Positions 42,517 through 49,731 of a stretch of DNA of 64,000 nt are shown here, one piece after another (the stretch's first letter is position 1; each line of letters opens with the position of its first letter). The DNA is from Limnochordaceae bacterium (GTDB taxonomy: Bacteria > Bacillota > Limnochordia > Limnochordales > DUMU01), in assembly GCA_014896305.1 (NCBI GenBank), contig JADBKQ010000002.1, positions 129,670 through 193,669 on the forward strand. The letters run 5' to 3'. Position numbers and translations under genes: made by a program. The notes beneath the pieces were generated by a model. That model worked only from the letters and a program-made list of their open reading frames with translations, did not search any database and was not told where the DNA came from.

Positions 42517-43743
42517 ATGCTGCGTTCATTGTATTCCGGCCTTTCCGGCCTCAAGGCGCACCAGGTCGATTTGGATGTCATCGCCAATAACGTGGCCAAT
42601 GTCAACACGGCAGGGTTCAAGGCGGGTCGTGTGATCTTTGCCGATCTGCTCAGCCAAACGTTGAAGCAGGCACAAGCGCCCACGGATACGCTGGGCGGGG
42701 TCAACCCAAGTCAGGTGGGAATGGGAGTCAAGGTGGGCGGCATCGACCTGATGATGCAGCAGGGACCGCTACAGCCCACCAGTAATCCGTCCGATCTGGC
42801 CATTCAGGGGGAAGGCTTTTTCGTTCTGGAAGACCCCAATGAGGCCAGACTGCTGTGCCGCACCGGCTCCTTCCAGCTCGATGCCAGTGGGTATCTAGTT
42901 CATCGGGGCTCGGGGCTGCGCTTGGTGGGGTGGGCGGCTAAAGATGGTGTGATCGACCGCGCGGTGTCGCCTTCGGTCCTGAAAATCGACCAGAGCTCGC
43001 AAGCCCCGCGGGCAACCAGCAACATCGTCTACTCCGGCAACCTGGACGCACGGTTGCCGAAGGACCAAACGGTCGGGGTTCCCGTCACGATCTACGATTC
43101 TCTGGGAAAGAGCCATTCCGCTCTGCTCCAGTTCACAATGAAGGATCCGGATAACCGGCTCTGGGAGATGCAGCTGTCGCTGGACGGGACGAATGTTCTC
43201 TCCAGCCCGGTGGAAGTTACCTTTGATACAACTGGAAAGATCTCCTCGCCTGCAACCCCCGTGGAGATTGGCTATGCCGTCGGCGGCGGAGCTGACCCCC
43301 TCAATTTCAAACTAGACCTCAGCCGTTTAACCATGCGGGGGCAGCCGACCAGTGCGGTAGCAGAGAGCCAGGATGGATATGCCGGCGCCGAACTCGAGGA
43401 CGTCTCCGTGGAGGCGGATGGCCGGGTGATCGGCCATTACACCGACGGTCGCCTGCACGAGCTGGGCCAGCTGGCGCTGGCAACGGTCGTCAACCCGGCG
43501 GGGTTGAGCCGGGAAGGCAGCTCCTTGTATCGGACGACGCTCAACTCGGGACCGGTTCAGTATGGACAGGCCGCCAGTGGCAACCGGGGTCAGATTCTCT
43601 CCAGCACGCTGGAGATGTCTAACGTGGACCTGACTGAGGAGTTCTCCAATATGATCGTGGCTCAACGGGGATTCCAGGCGAATACGAAGACCGTTACCAC
43701 CTCGGATCAGATATTGCAGGAAGTCGTCAACCTGATCCGGTAG
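42517..43743 (+). CDS. flgE: FlgE, flagellar hook protein
   Basis: Structural subunit of the hook. MLRSLYSGLSGLKAHQVDLD and IANNVANVNTAGFKAGRVIF form the N-terminal rod/hook signature; the C-terminus has NVDLTEEFSNMIVAQRGFQA and ILQEVVNLIR. The middle carries the FlgE-specific domains (LAIQGEGFFVL, TIYDSLGKSHSALLQF). 408 residues with ATG 42517 and an ideal ribosome site. The next genes are flbD and motA, as in many Firmicutes. Confidence 0.97.
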   Translation: MLRSLYSGLSGLKAHQVDLDVIANNVANVNTAGFKAGRVIFADLLSQTLKQAQAPTDTLGGVNPSQVGMGVKVGGIDLMMQQGPLQPTSNPSDLAIQGEGFFVLEDPNEARLLCRTGSFQLDASGYLVHRGSGLRLVGWAAKDGVIDRAVSPSVLKIDQSSQAPRATSNIVYSGNLDARLPKDQTVGVPVTIYDSLGKSHSALLQFTMKDPDNRLWEMQLSLDGTNVLSSPVEVTFDTTGKISSPATPVEIGYAVGGGADPLNFKLDLSRLTMRGQPTSAVAESQDGYAGAELEDVSVEADGRVIGHYTDGRLHELGQLALATVVNPAGLSREGSSLYRTTLNSGPVQYGQAASGNRGQILSSTLEMSNVDLTEEFSNMIVAQRGFQANTKTVTTSDQILQEVVNLIR

Positions 43744-43784
43744 CGGCCGGCTAACCGATTCGTAGCAGCGGGAAGGGGAGTGCG

Positions 43785-44078
43785 ATGATCGAAGCAACAC
43801 GGCTGGACGGCGTCACCATCATGGTGAATGCCGATCTCATCGAGACCGTGGAGGCGGTACCAGATACCGTGATCACTCTGTCCACCGGTCGTCGACTGGT
43901 CGTACGGGAGGCGGTGCGGGAGATCGTGGACCGGGTGGTTCGCTACCAGCAGCGGGTGCATCGCACTCCCCTGGGGCTGCTCCCGCCGGGGACTCCCCCT
44001 GCCACGACCGGAACGGCTGATGAAGTCGGATCGGAGGCCGCTCCTCCGAGTGATCCACCAGGGGAGGAGAAAGGTTGA
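43785..44078 (+). CDS. flbD: FlbD/SwrD, small flagellar protein
   Basis: FlbD family (SwrD in Bacillus, needed for full motor torque). The 60-residue core MIEATRLDGVTIMVNADLIE and DTVITLSTGRRLVVREAVRE is canonical; a Pro/Thr/Glu-rich tail of about 35 residues is added. ATG 43785 follows GGGAAGGGGAG. It precedes motA directly. Confidence 0.93.
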   Translation: MIEATRLDGVTIMVNADLIETVEAVPDTVITLSTGRRLVVREAVREIVDRVVRYQQRVHRTPLGLLPPGTPPATTGTADEVGSEAAPPSDPPGEEKG

Positions 44079-44204
44079 GTGGCCTCACGCCGGCGGGGCG
44101 CACCCAAGATGCCGGAGTCGACCTGAGCGTGGGGAAGGCGGCAGCCGGGTCGGAAGCGGGCTGTTAGCAGTGCCGGGGAACCGATGCAGTTTGGGGGGAT
44201 CGTC

Positions 44205-45059
44205 GTGGAGTGGAGCGCGATACTGGGATTTCTGGGGGGGCTAGCCCTGGTCGCCGTAGCCATCGGCTTTGGTCCGGATGTCCGTTCGTTCCTGGATTGG
44301 CCTTCGGCGGTCATGGTGTTAGGCGGGGCGATTGGAGGCACCTTGATCCACTCGCCGTTCAGGGAAATCCGCAAGGTTCCCCGGCTGTTTCTCATGGTCT
44401 TCCGCCGCTTTCCCTACGACGCGACCGCCGTGCAGGAACGCATGGTCCGCCTGGCCGAAAAGGCCCGGCGGGAAGGATTGCTCAGCCTGGAGGACGACGC
44501 TGCGGAGGAATCCGACCCCTTCCTGCGCAAGGCCATTGAGCTGGTAGTGGACGGAGTGGAGCCCGAACAGGTGGCCGAGATCCTGGATCAAGACATCCAG
44601 CATCTCCAGGAGCGGCATGCCGCTGGACGGGCTGTCTTTGATGCGATGACCCGGCTAGCGCCGGAATTCGGCATGCTCGGCACATTGGTTGGGCTGATCA
44701 AGATGCTGCGCAAGCTATCCGATCCAACCCATATCGGTCCGGATATGGCTTTGGCGTTGATCACCACGTTTTATGGGGCGATCGTCGGCTACTTTCTCTT
44801 CCAACAGGCCTCCGGGAGACTCAAGGCACGTACAGAAGCGGAGGTCCAGTACCGCCAGGCGGTGATGACAGGAATTCTGGCCTTGCAGGCAGGGGAGAAT
44901 CCACGCCTGATCCGGCAGCGATTGCTGGGCTACGCGCCCTCCCGGGAAGGCTGGCGGCGCAGCTGGTATCCAGCCGCTGAAGTCGGAACTGCGCCTGCTC
45001 CGGGACCGGCATCCCAGACCGTGCGAGAGGCGGTGAGCAGCGGTGGCACCCACAACTAG
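44205..45059 (+). CDS. motA: MotA, flagellar stator subunit
   Basis: Membrane ion-channel component of the stator. Four helices are recognisable: ILGFLGGLALVAVAIGFG, PSAVMVLGGAIGGTLI, PEFGMLGTLVGLIKMLRKL and ALITTFYGAIVGYFLFQQAS, with the cytoplasmic charged loop (VQERMVRLAEKARREGLLSL) between the second and third. GTG 45205-type alternatives are absent; GTG 44205 is chosen for TTGGGGGGA upstream, though ATG 44184 is possible. Overlaps motB by 17 bases. Confidence 0.95.
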   Translation: MEWSAILGFLGGLALVAVAIGFGPDVRSFLDWPSAVMVLGGAIGGTLIHSPFREIRKVPRLFLMVFRRFPYDATAVQERMVRLAEKARREGLLSLEDDAAEESDPFLRKAIELVVDGVEPEQVAEILDQDIQHLQERHAAGRAVFDAMTRLAPEFGMLGTLVGLIKMLRKLSDPTHIGPDMALALITTFYGAIVGYFLFQQASGRLKARTEAEVQYRQAVMTGILALQAGENPRLIRQRLLGYAPSREGWRRSWYPAAEVGTAPAPGPASQTVREAVSSGGTHN

Positions 45060-45867
45060 AACCAGGCGCGCCGAATCCTTGTCCAGGGAGTCCGCTCCCC
45101 CCCGCCGGGCTCGCATTCCGATTCCGCGTCGTCCAGTCGAGGGTTCCGATGCGAGTGACGCCGACGTCTGGTTGACTACGTACGCCGACCTGATCAGCTT
45201 GATGCTGACGCTCTTCGTGGCATTGTTCGCGTTTGCCAATATCGACCAGCAACGGTTCATGAACGTAATCAGCTCTGTCCAGGGAGCACTGGGGGTACCC
45301 CCTGGTCAGCGTTTGGGGTCCGGCGGGATAGCTATGTCTCCCTGGCTGATGAAGGCGCAACAGGAACGCCAGCAATTGCAGCAAGTGATGGCCCAGCTTC
45401 AGGCCGTGCTCCCGCCGCCCGGCCAAAGCGGGATCTCTGTCGTGCAGGAAGAACGGGGGATCGTTGTGCGTTTTTCGGATCAGGCTCTCTTTGACGTCGG
45501 CCAGGCCGATTTGCGGCCCGAAGCTCAAGAGGTACTCAAGCAGGTGGTCCCGATTCTGCGGCGAATCGACAACCCGATTCGAGCCGAGGGGCATACCGAC
45601 AACCTGCCCATACGGACCTCCCGCTTTCCGACCAACTGGGAGCTTTCCACCGCCCGGGCGTCCATGGTGGTCCGCTTCTTGGCGGAGCAGGGGATAGACG
45701 AGCATCGGCTTTCGGCTGCCGGGTATGGGGAACTGCGGCCGATTGCCAGCAACGCGACCCCCGAGGGACGGGCCCGGAATCGCCGCGTGGATCTCGTGAT
45801 TCTCAGTCAAAGTGAGTCTCATAACGAGCCCAACCCATCGACGCCGAGAGGAAGTGCCGGCACATGA
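45043..45867 (+). CDS. motB: MotB, flagellar stator subunit
   Basis: Anchors the stator to peptidoglycan. The membrane helix follows WLTTYADLISLMLTLFVALF with the proton/ion-binding Asp49 in TYADL. The OmpA-like domain has GHTDNLPIRTSRFPTNWELS, GYGELRPIASNATPEGR and NRRVDLVI. GTG 45043 overlaps motA; the basic N-terminus of about 40 residues is variable. Its stop overlaps the fliM start (ATGA). Sodium versus proton use cannot be told safely. Confidence 0.95.
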   Translation: MAPTTRTRRAESLSRESAPPRRARIPIPRRPVEGSDASDADVWLTTYADLISLMLTLFVALFAFANIDQQRFMNVISSVQGALGVPPGQRLGSGGIAMSPWLMKAQQERQQLQQVMAQLQAVLPPPGQSGISVVQEERGIVVRFSDQALFDVGQADLRPEAQEVLKQVVPILRRIDNPIRAEGHTDNLPIRTSRFPTNWELSTARASMVVRFLAEQGIDEHRLSAAGYGELRPIASNATPEGRARNRRVDLVILSQSESHNEPNPSTPRGSAGT

Positions 45868-46805
45868 AAACAGAGACCGCCCGCACCGCGAGGTCGATCG
45901 CCCAGCGCTGGCAGGCCGAACTCTTGAACGGGTTGCGCCTGCGCGCTCGAGTAGAGTGGCAGTCGGCTCGCACCCTGCGTATCAGTGAGCTGGTTCAGGA
46001 CCTGCCGCCGTTATCCGTGGGGGTGTTGCCGGTGACAGCCCCCGCACCGGTCAACAGCCAGATGGGCGAGAAACCTTTTACGACCAGCGCAGCAATGGCC
46101 ACGACCGCAAGCGGCTGGAGGGCTGCCAGCCGCCCGGCAAACCCGCTTCCGCCCACCCCCTTGCTCATTCTGCCCACGCCTCTGGTGCTGGCGCTGCTGG
46201 ACCGGCGCCTGGGGGGAGCAGGGGAGTGGCCCCGGTACGCCCGAACCCTGAGCGTACTGGAGGAGAAAGCCTTTCAACCGCTGGCAATGCGGCTCATGAG
46301 CTCGCTGTCCCAAACCGGGCTGGCCCCTTCGGTGCAGACCGAGGGGGTGCAGTCGCCGGCAGCGGAGTCGCTAGGGTCGTCGACTCCGGCGGCTGGTCGC
46401 CCCACCCTGGTGGCAGCCCGGGCCTACCTCACCCCCTGGTCTCTCCGCTCCATCGGGGTACTCTCGTTCGAGTGGAGCTGGCAGGGGCGAAGCATGCCCG
46501 TCTTTTGTCTGGTCGAGCCTTTTCAAATCGAAGACGTCAGCGAGGCAGCGCCGGTCCCTGTCACCGTGCAGCTGGCCACCCTCTCACTCACCCTCGGCGA
46601 TCTGCTGGGCCTGGAACGGGGGGACGTCATCTGCCTGCCGCGCTCATTGCAGGATCCAGTCACTGTCTGCGTGCAGGGGACGCCCCGCTGGTGGGCGATG
46701 GCCGGCCAGCGGGAAGGGCGGTTGGCGGTTCAACTATTGAAGGAATGGAACGCACAGGAGGATGAGCAGGATGAGCCACCCGCTGCTGTCTCGAGCGGAG
46801 ATTGA
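45864..46805 (+). CDS. fliM: FliM-like switch protein, divergent, lacking N-terminal CheY motif
   Basis: C-ring component. The C-terminal SpoA/FliN-like domain is clear (VPVTVQLATLSLTLGDLLG, LERGDVICL, VCVQGTPRWWAMAGQREGRL), and the middle domain keeps ALLDRRLGGAGEWP and ARTLSVLEEKAFQPLAMRLM, the FliM GGxG and TxIE regions. The normal start LSQxEIDALL, which binds phospho-CheY, is absent: the chain begins TETARTARSIAQRWQAELL. At 313 residues it is slightly short. Position between motB and fliY supports FliM. Divergence makes the call less certain than its neighbours. Confidence 0.78.
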   Translation: MKTETARTARSIAQRWQAELLNGLRLRARVEWQSARTLRISELVQDLPPLSVGVLPVTAPAPVNSQMGEKPFTTSAAMATTASGWRAASRPANPLPPTPLLILPTPLVLALLDRRLGGAGEWPRYARTLSVLEEKAFQPLAMRLMSSLSQTGLAPSVQTEGVQSPAAESLGSSTPAAGRPTLVAARAYLTPWSLRSIGVLSFEWSWQGRSMPVFCLVEPFQIEDVSEAAPVPVTVQLATLSLTLGDLLGLERGDVICLPRSLQDPVTVCVQGTPRWWAMAGQREGRLAVQLLKEWNAQEDEQDEPPAAVSSGD

Positions 46806-47949
46806 AGCCTTGCTGGGAGAGAAAGCCACCCCACCGGTGGGTGAGGGAGTCAACCCGGCCACCAGCCCGGGAGTACAGGAGGCCGGGACGGGGGTTGCCG
46901 CCTGGCACGAGCTGGTCTCTTTGCTGTGGAGCAATGTGGCCTCGTCCCTCTCCTCGGCCGCCCGACCAGTCTCTTCCCGAATCCGGGAGGAGCGCTTGTT
47001 TGACCAGTCAGTACTGGCGGCGGCCATGGCTGGGCAGCCGTTGGCCGGGATGGACGGCAACGCGCTCGCCTTTCCGATGCAATGCAGCCCGGATTGGCTC
47101 TCTTCGTGGGTCGTGTTGCCGTTCGCGGCTGTAGCCTCCCTGGAGGAACTGGCGGGAGGCGAGTGGGGAGGAGCTGCCCATCCGTATCCTACGGCGCTGG
47201 CCGCGCTGGTGGCCCGGGAGATCCGGTCCGGACTGACTGGCATTCTCGGCCCGGAGGTGACGGTCACGCCAGGACCCCAGGCAGTAGCTCTCTCTGACCT
47301 GCTGCGCACCGCGCTGAAGGATGGCCGCTGCTTGGGCCTGAGCCTCGAGCTGACCTGGAGCAGCACCCTCGTACCGGTGCTCCATCTGTTCTCCGCAGAA
47401 GTGCCTGTCCGCCTCTACCAGCGGTTGGTGCACCACGAGGCGGCGGCCGCGGCAGCGGTCGCCGTCCCCCCAGCCGAGGCGAAGCCAGCCGGCAGCTCGG
47501 CTCAAGCAGGGCCGCACCGCGGAATCGGCTCCGCCAGCCGCACGTTGGGTCCGTTTCCCTCGCAGAGCAGCGTCTGGGCAGAGGGAGCGACGGTTTCAGG
47601 CGGTGAACGGCCGGTAGTCAAGCCCGTGGAGTTGCCGAGCTTTGGCGACCGCCAGCAGCAGGTGGCGGTGGAAGCCGACAACACCCAACTGCTCCTTGAT
47701 GTCCCCATGAACGTCACCATCGAGCTGGGGCACGCTCGCCTGAGCATGCGCGACATTCTTTCGCTGGGCCGAGGGTCCACGATCGAGCTGGACCGGTTGG
47801 TAGGTGAACCGGTCGATGTGCTGGTCAATGGGCGTCTGATCGCCAAGGGCGAAGTGGTCCTGGTCGACGAGGCGTTCGGCGTTCGCATCATCGCTATCGT
47901 GCCACCCGGGGAGCGCTTGCGGGAGGAGATGAGCGCAACTGGATCTTGA
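46771..47949 (+). CDS. fliY: FliY/FliN-type switch protein
   Basis: C-ring protein with a C-terminal FliN domain (LLDVPMNVTIELGHARLSM, DILSLGRGSTIELDRL, DVLVNGRLIAKGEVVLVDE, FGVRIIAIV). The N-terminus HPLLSRAEIEALLGE is the EIDALL-type CheY-binding motif missing in the upstream FliM. The 220-residue middle is a divergent CheC-like region; the Glu-x-x-Asn phosphatase pairs of Bacillus FliY are not visible. ATG 46771 is favoured over ATG 46762, which touches the ribosome site. Overlaps fliM by 35 bases and fliO by 11. Confidence 0.88.
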   Translation: MSHPLLSRAEIEALLGEKATPPVGEGVNPATSPGVQEAGTGVAAWHELVSLLWSNVASSLSSAARPVSSRIREERLFDQSVLAAAMAGQPLAGMDGNALAFPMQCSPDWLSSWVVLPFAAVASLEELAGGEWGGAAHPYPTALAALVAREIRSGLTGILGPEVTVTPGPQAVALSDLLRTALKDGRCLGLSLELTWSSTLVPVLHLFSAEVPVRLYQRLVHHEAAAAAAVAVPPAEAKPAGSSAQAGPHRGIGSASRTLGPFPSQSSVWAEGATVSGGERPVVKPVELPSFGDRQQQVAVEADNTQLLLDVPMNVTIELGHARLSMRDILSLGRGSTIELDRLVGEPVDVLVNGRLIAKGEVVLVDEAFGVRIIAIVPPGERLREEMSATGS

Positions 47950-48388
47950 GGCAACCGTCCGCTGGTTTGTCGCTTTGCTGGTCGTGATCCCCCTCGCCTA
48001 TGCCGGGGCCCGCCTATACGCCCGGGGCTTGGGCGGGCAGCCGCTGGGGGCGTGGGGACGGCCGGCTGGGCGGATGGGGAAAGCCGGCAGCAGGCGGCGG
48101 GGCTGGTGGGAGCGGCTGGGAATGGGCATGGGCGGGTATTGGGCCGCCTCCCGGGGCGACCTGGAGGTCGAGACCAGTCTGCGCCTGGGTCCTGGCCAGG
48201 CACTGTTTGTGGTCCGTGCCGGAGAGCACCGGTTCTTGATCGGGGTGACAGCGCAGGCCATCCAGTTGATCAGCCAGTTGCCCGCACCTTCGCCGGCCGG
48301 CTCTCGTTCGCAGCCAGCCGGGGTGAGCGCGACGGGTTTGCCCGTCTGGAAACAGGAAAAACAGGAGGAACGGGAACAAACACCATGA
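47939..48388 (+). CDS. fliO: FliO, export apparatus assembly protein, probable CTG start
   Basis: Small membrane protein that helps FliP assemble. A single N-terminal helix (WFVALLVVIPLAYAGARL) is followed by a FliO domain (LEVETSLRLGPGQALFVV, HRFLIGVTAQAIQLISQL). There is no ATG, GTG or TTG between the in-frame stop at 47930 and TTG 47975, which would cut the membrane helix in half and has no ribosome site. GGGAGGAG (47921-47928) is 10 bases before CTG 47939, giving MDLEATVRWFV. Overlaps fliP (ATGA). Confidence 0.85.
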   Translation: MDLEATVRWFVALLVVIPLAYAGARLYARGLGGQPLGAWGRPAGRMGKAGSRRRGWWERLGMGMGGYWAASRGDLEVETSLRLGPGQALFVVRAGEHRFLIGVTAQAIQLISQLPAPSPAGSRSQPAGVSATGLPVWKQEKQEEREQTP

Positions 48389-49281
48389 TGATGGCGGTGG
48401 CAGCCGCCGCCTGGACCTTGCCCAGGCTCCAGGTGAGCGTAGGAGGCTCTCAAGGCGGAGGGGACGCAGTTCTTACTCTGCAGGTGATCGCCTTGTTGAC
48501 GGTGTTGACCCTGGCACCGTCGATTCTGGTGATGCTCACCTCGTTTACCCGTGTCGTGGTCGTACTCTCTTTTGTCCGCAGTGCCTTGGCGACCAACCAG
48601 GTTCCTCCCAACCAGGTTATCGTCGGGTTGGCTTTGTTCTTGACGTTCTTCATCATGACCCCTACCTGGAACGCTGTCTACCAGCAAGCGGTTCAGCCGT
48701 ATCTGGCAGGCCAGCTCACGGAGCAGCAAGCCATCCAGAAGGCCTCTGGCCCCCTGCGCCAGTTTATGCTCCGAGCCACCCGGCAAAAGGACCTGGCTCT
48801 TTTCTGGCAAGGGTCCCCGGTTGCCCCCGGCAACCCCAATGGTCCGGCACAGGCCCGTCCGAGCCTCCCCAGCGGACAAGGCGGCCAGACTCCCGTTATC
48901 CCTTCCACGGTCAGGCCTTTGTCCCAATCGGAATCGCTCGCCCCTGTTTCGCCAGGAACGGCTGGCATGGGAACTGAGACGGCGACCGGTGCGACAGATG
49001 GAGCGCAGGAACCGCTTACCCCTGCGGAAGCCAACGAGGTGCCGATGACAGCCCTAATCCCTGCTTTCTTGATCAGTGAACTGAAGACCGCCTTCCAGTT
49101 GGCCTTCGTCATCTACATTCCGTTTTTGGTGATCGACATGGTGGTGGCCTCCAGCCTGATGTCCATGGGCATGATCATGCTTCCCCCCGTGATGATCTCG
49201 TTGCCATTCAAAATCCTGTTGTTTGTACTAGCAGACGGATGGAATCTGATCGTTGGTTCGTTGCTTCGCAGTTATCAGTGA
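48385..49281 (+). CDS. fliP: FliP, flagellar export gate protein with large insertion
   Basis: Core of the export gate. TLAPSILVMLTSFTRVVVVL, FVRSALATNQVPPNQVIVGL, ALIPAFLISELKTAFQLAFV, IDMVVASSLMSMGMIMLPP and MISLPFKILLFVLADGW are canonical FliP. Between FWQG (about residue 140) and ANEVPMTALIP (about 211) lie some 65 residues rich in Pro, Gly, Ser and Thr, absent from usual FliP proteins of 220-250 residues. They fall in the loop facing outside. ATG 48385 overlaps the fliO stop. The N-terminus could be a signal peptide, as in other FliP. Confidence 0.95.
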   Translation: MMMAVAAAAWTLPRLQVSVGGSQGGGDAVLTLQVIALLTVLTLAPSILVMLTSFTRVVVVLSFVRSALATNQVPPNQVIVGLALFLTFFIMTPTWNAVYQQAVQPYLAGQLTEQQAIQKASGPLRQFMLRATRQKDLALFWQGSPVAPGNPNGPAQARPSLPSGQGGQTPVIPSTVRPLSQSESLAPVSPGTAGMGTETATGATDGAQEPLTPAEANEVPMTALIPAFLISELKTAFQLAFVIYIPFLVIDMVVASSLMSMGMIMLPPVMISLPFKILLFVLADGWNLIVGSLLRSYQ

Positions 49282-49299
49282 AACAAAGGAGGTAGGGGC

Positions 49300-49569
49300 G
49301 TGTCGGATGAGACCGTGATCACCCTGGCTCGGGAGGCGATCCGCACCGCCCTACTGGTCGGCGGGCCGGTGATCCTGGCCGGGCTGGTAGTAGGGCTCAT
49401 CGTCAGCGTGTTTCAGGCCGTGACGCAGATCCAGGAGCAGACTCTTTCGTTTTTGCCCAAGCTCCTCATCATGGTGATCGTCCTGCTTCTGGCCGGACCC
49501 TGGATGCTGCGCCTCACAGTGGACTTGGCCACCCGCCTGTGGGGTGATTTGCCGTCCTACATTGGCTGA
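49300..49569 (+). CDS. fliQ: FliQ, flagellar export gate protein
   Basis: Two-helix gate component. LAREAIRTALLVGGPVILAG, VGLIVSVFQAVTQIQEQTLS and FLPKLLIMVIVLLLAGPWML cover the whole family sequence. 89 residues, the norm. GTG 49300 follows AAAGGAGGT. The 162 bases to the next gene hold no recognised feature except its ribosome site. Confidence 0.96.
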   Translation: MSDETVITLAREAIRTALLVGGPVILAGLVVGLIVSVFQAVTQIQEQTLSFLPKLLIMVIVLLLAGPWMLRLTVDLATRLWGDLPSYIG

Positions 49570-49731
49570 TGTTCTTCGTGCGGGTGGCTGAATGTTTGGG
49601 CCGCGTGGTGATGGTCACCCGGGTGATGGGGTTCACCAGCTCTGACGACGTGGGATTCCAATGAGTGGGTTGATCCAAAGAGGCCAAGGAGATCGGCATG
49701 ACAGCCAAAAGAGCAAGAAGGGGGGAGACCC

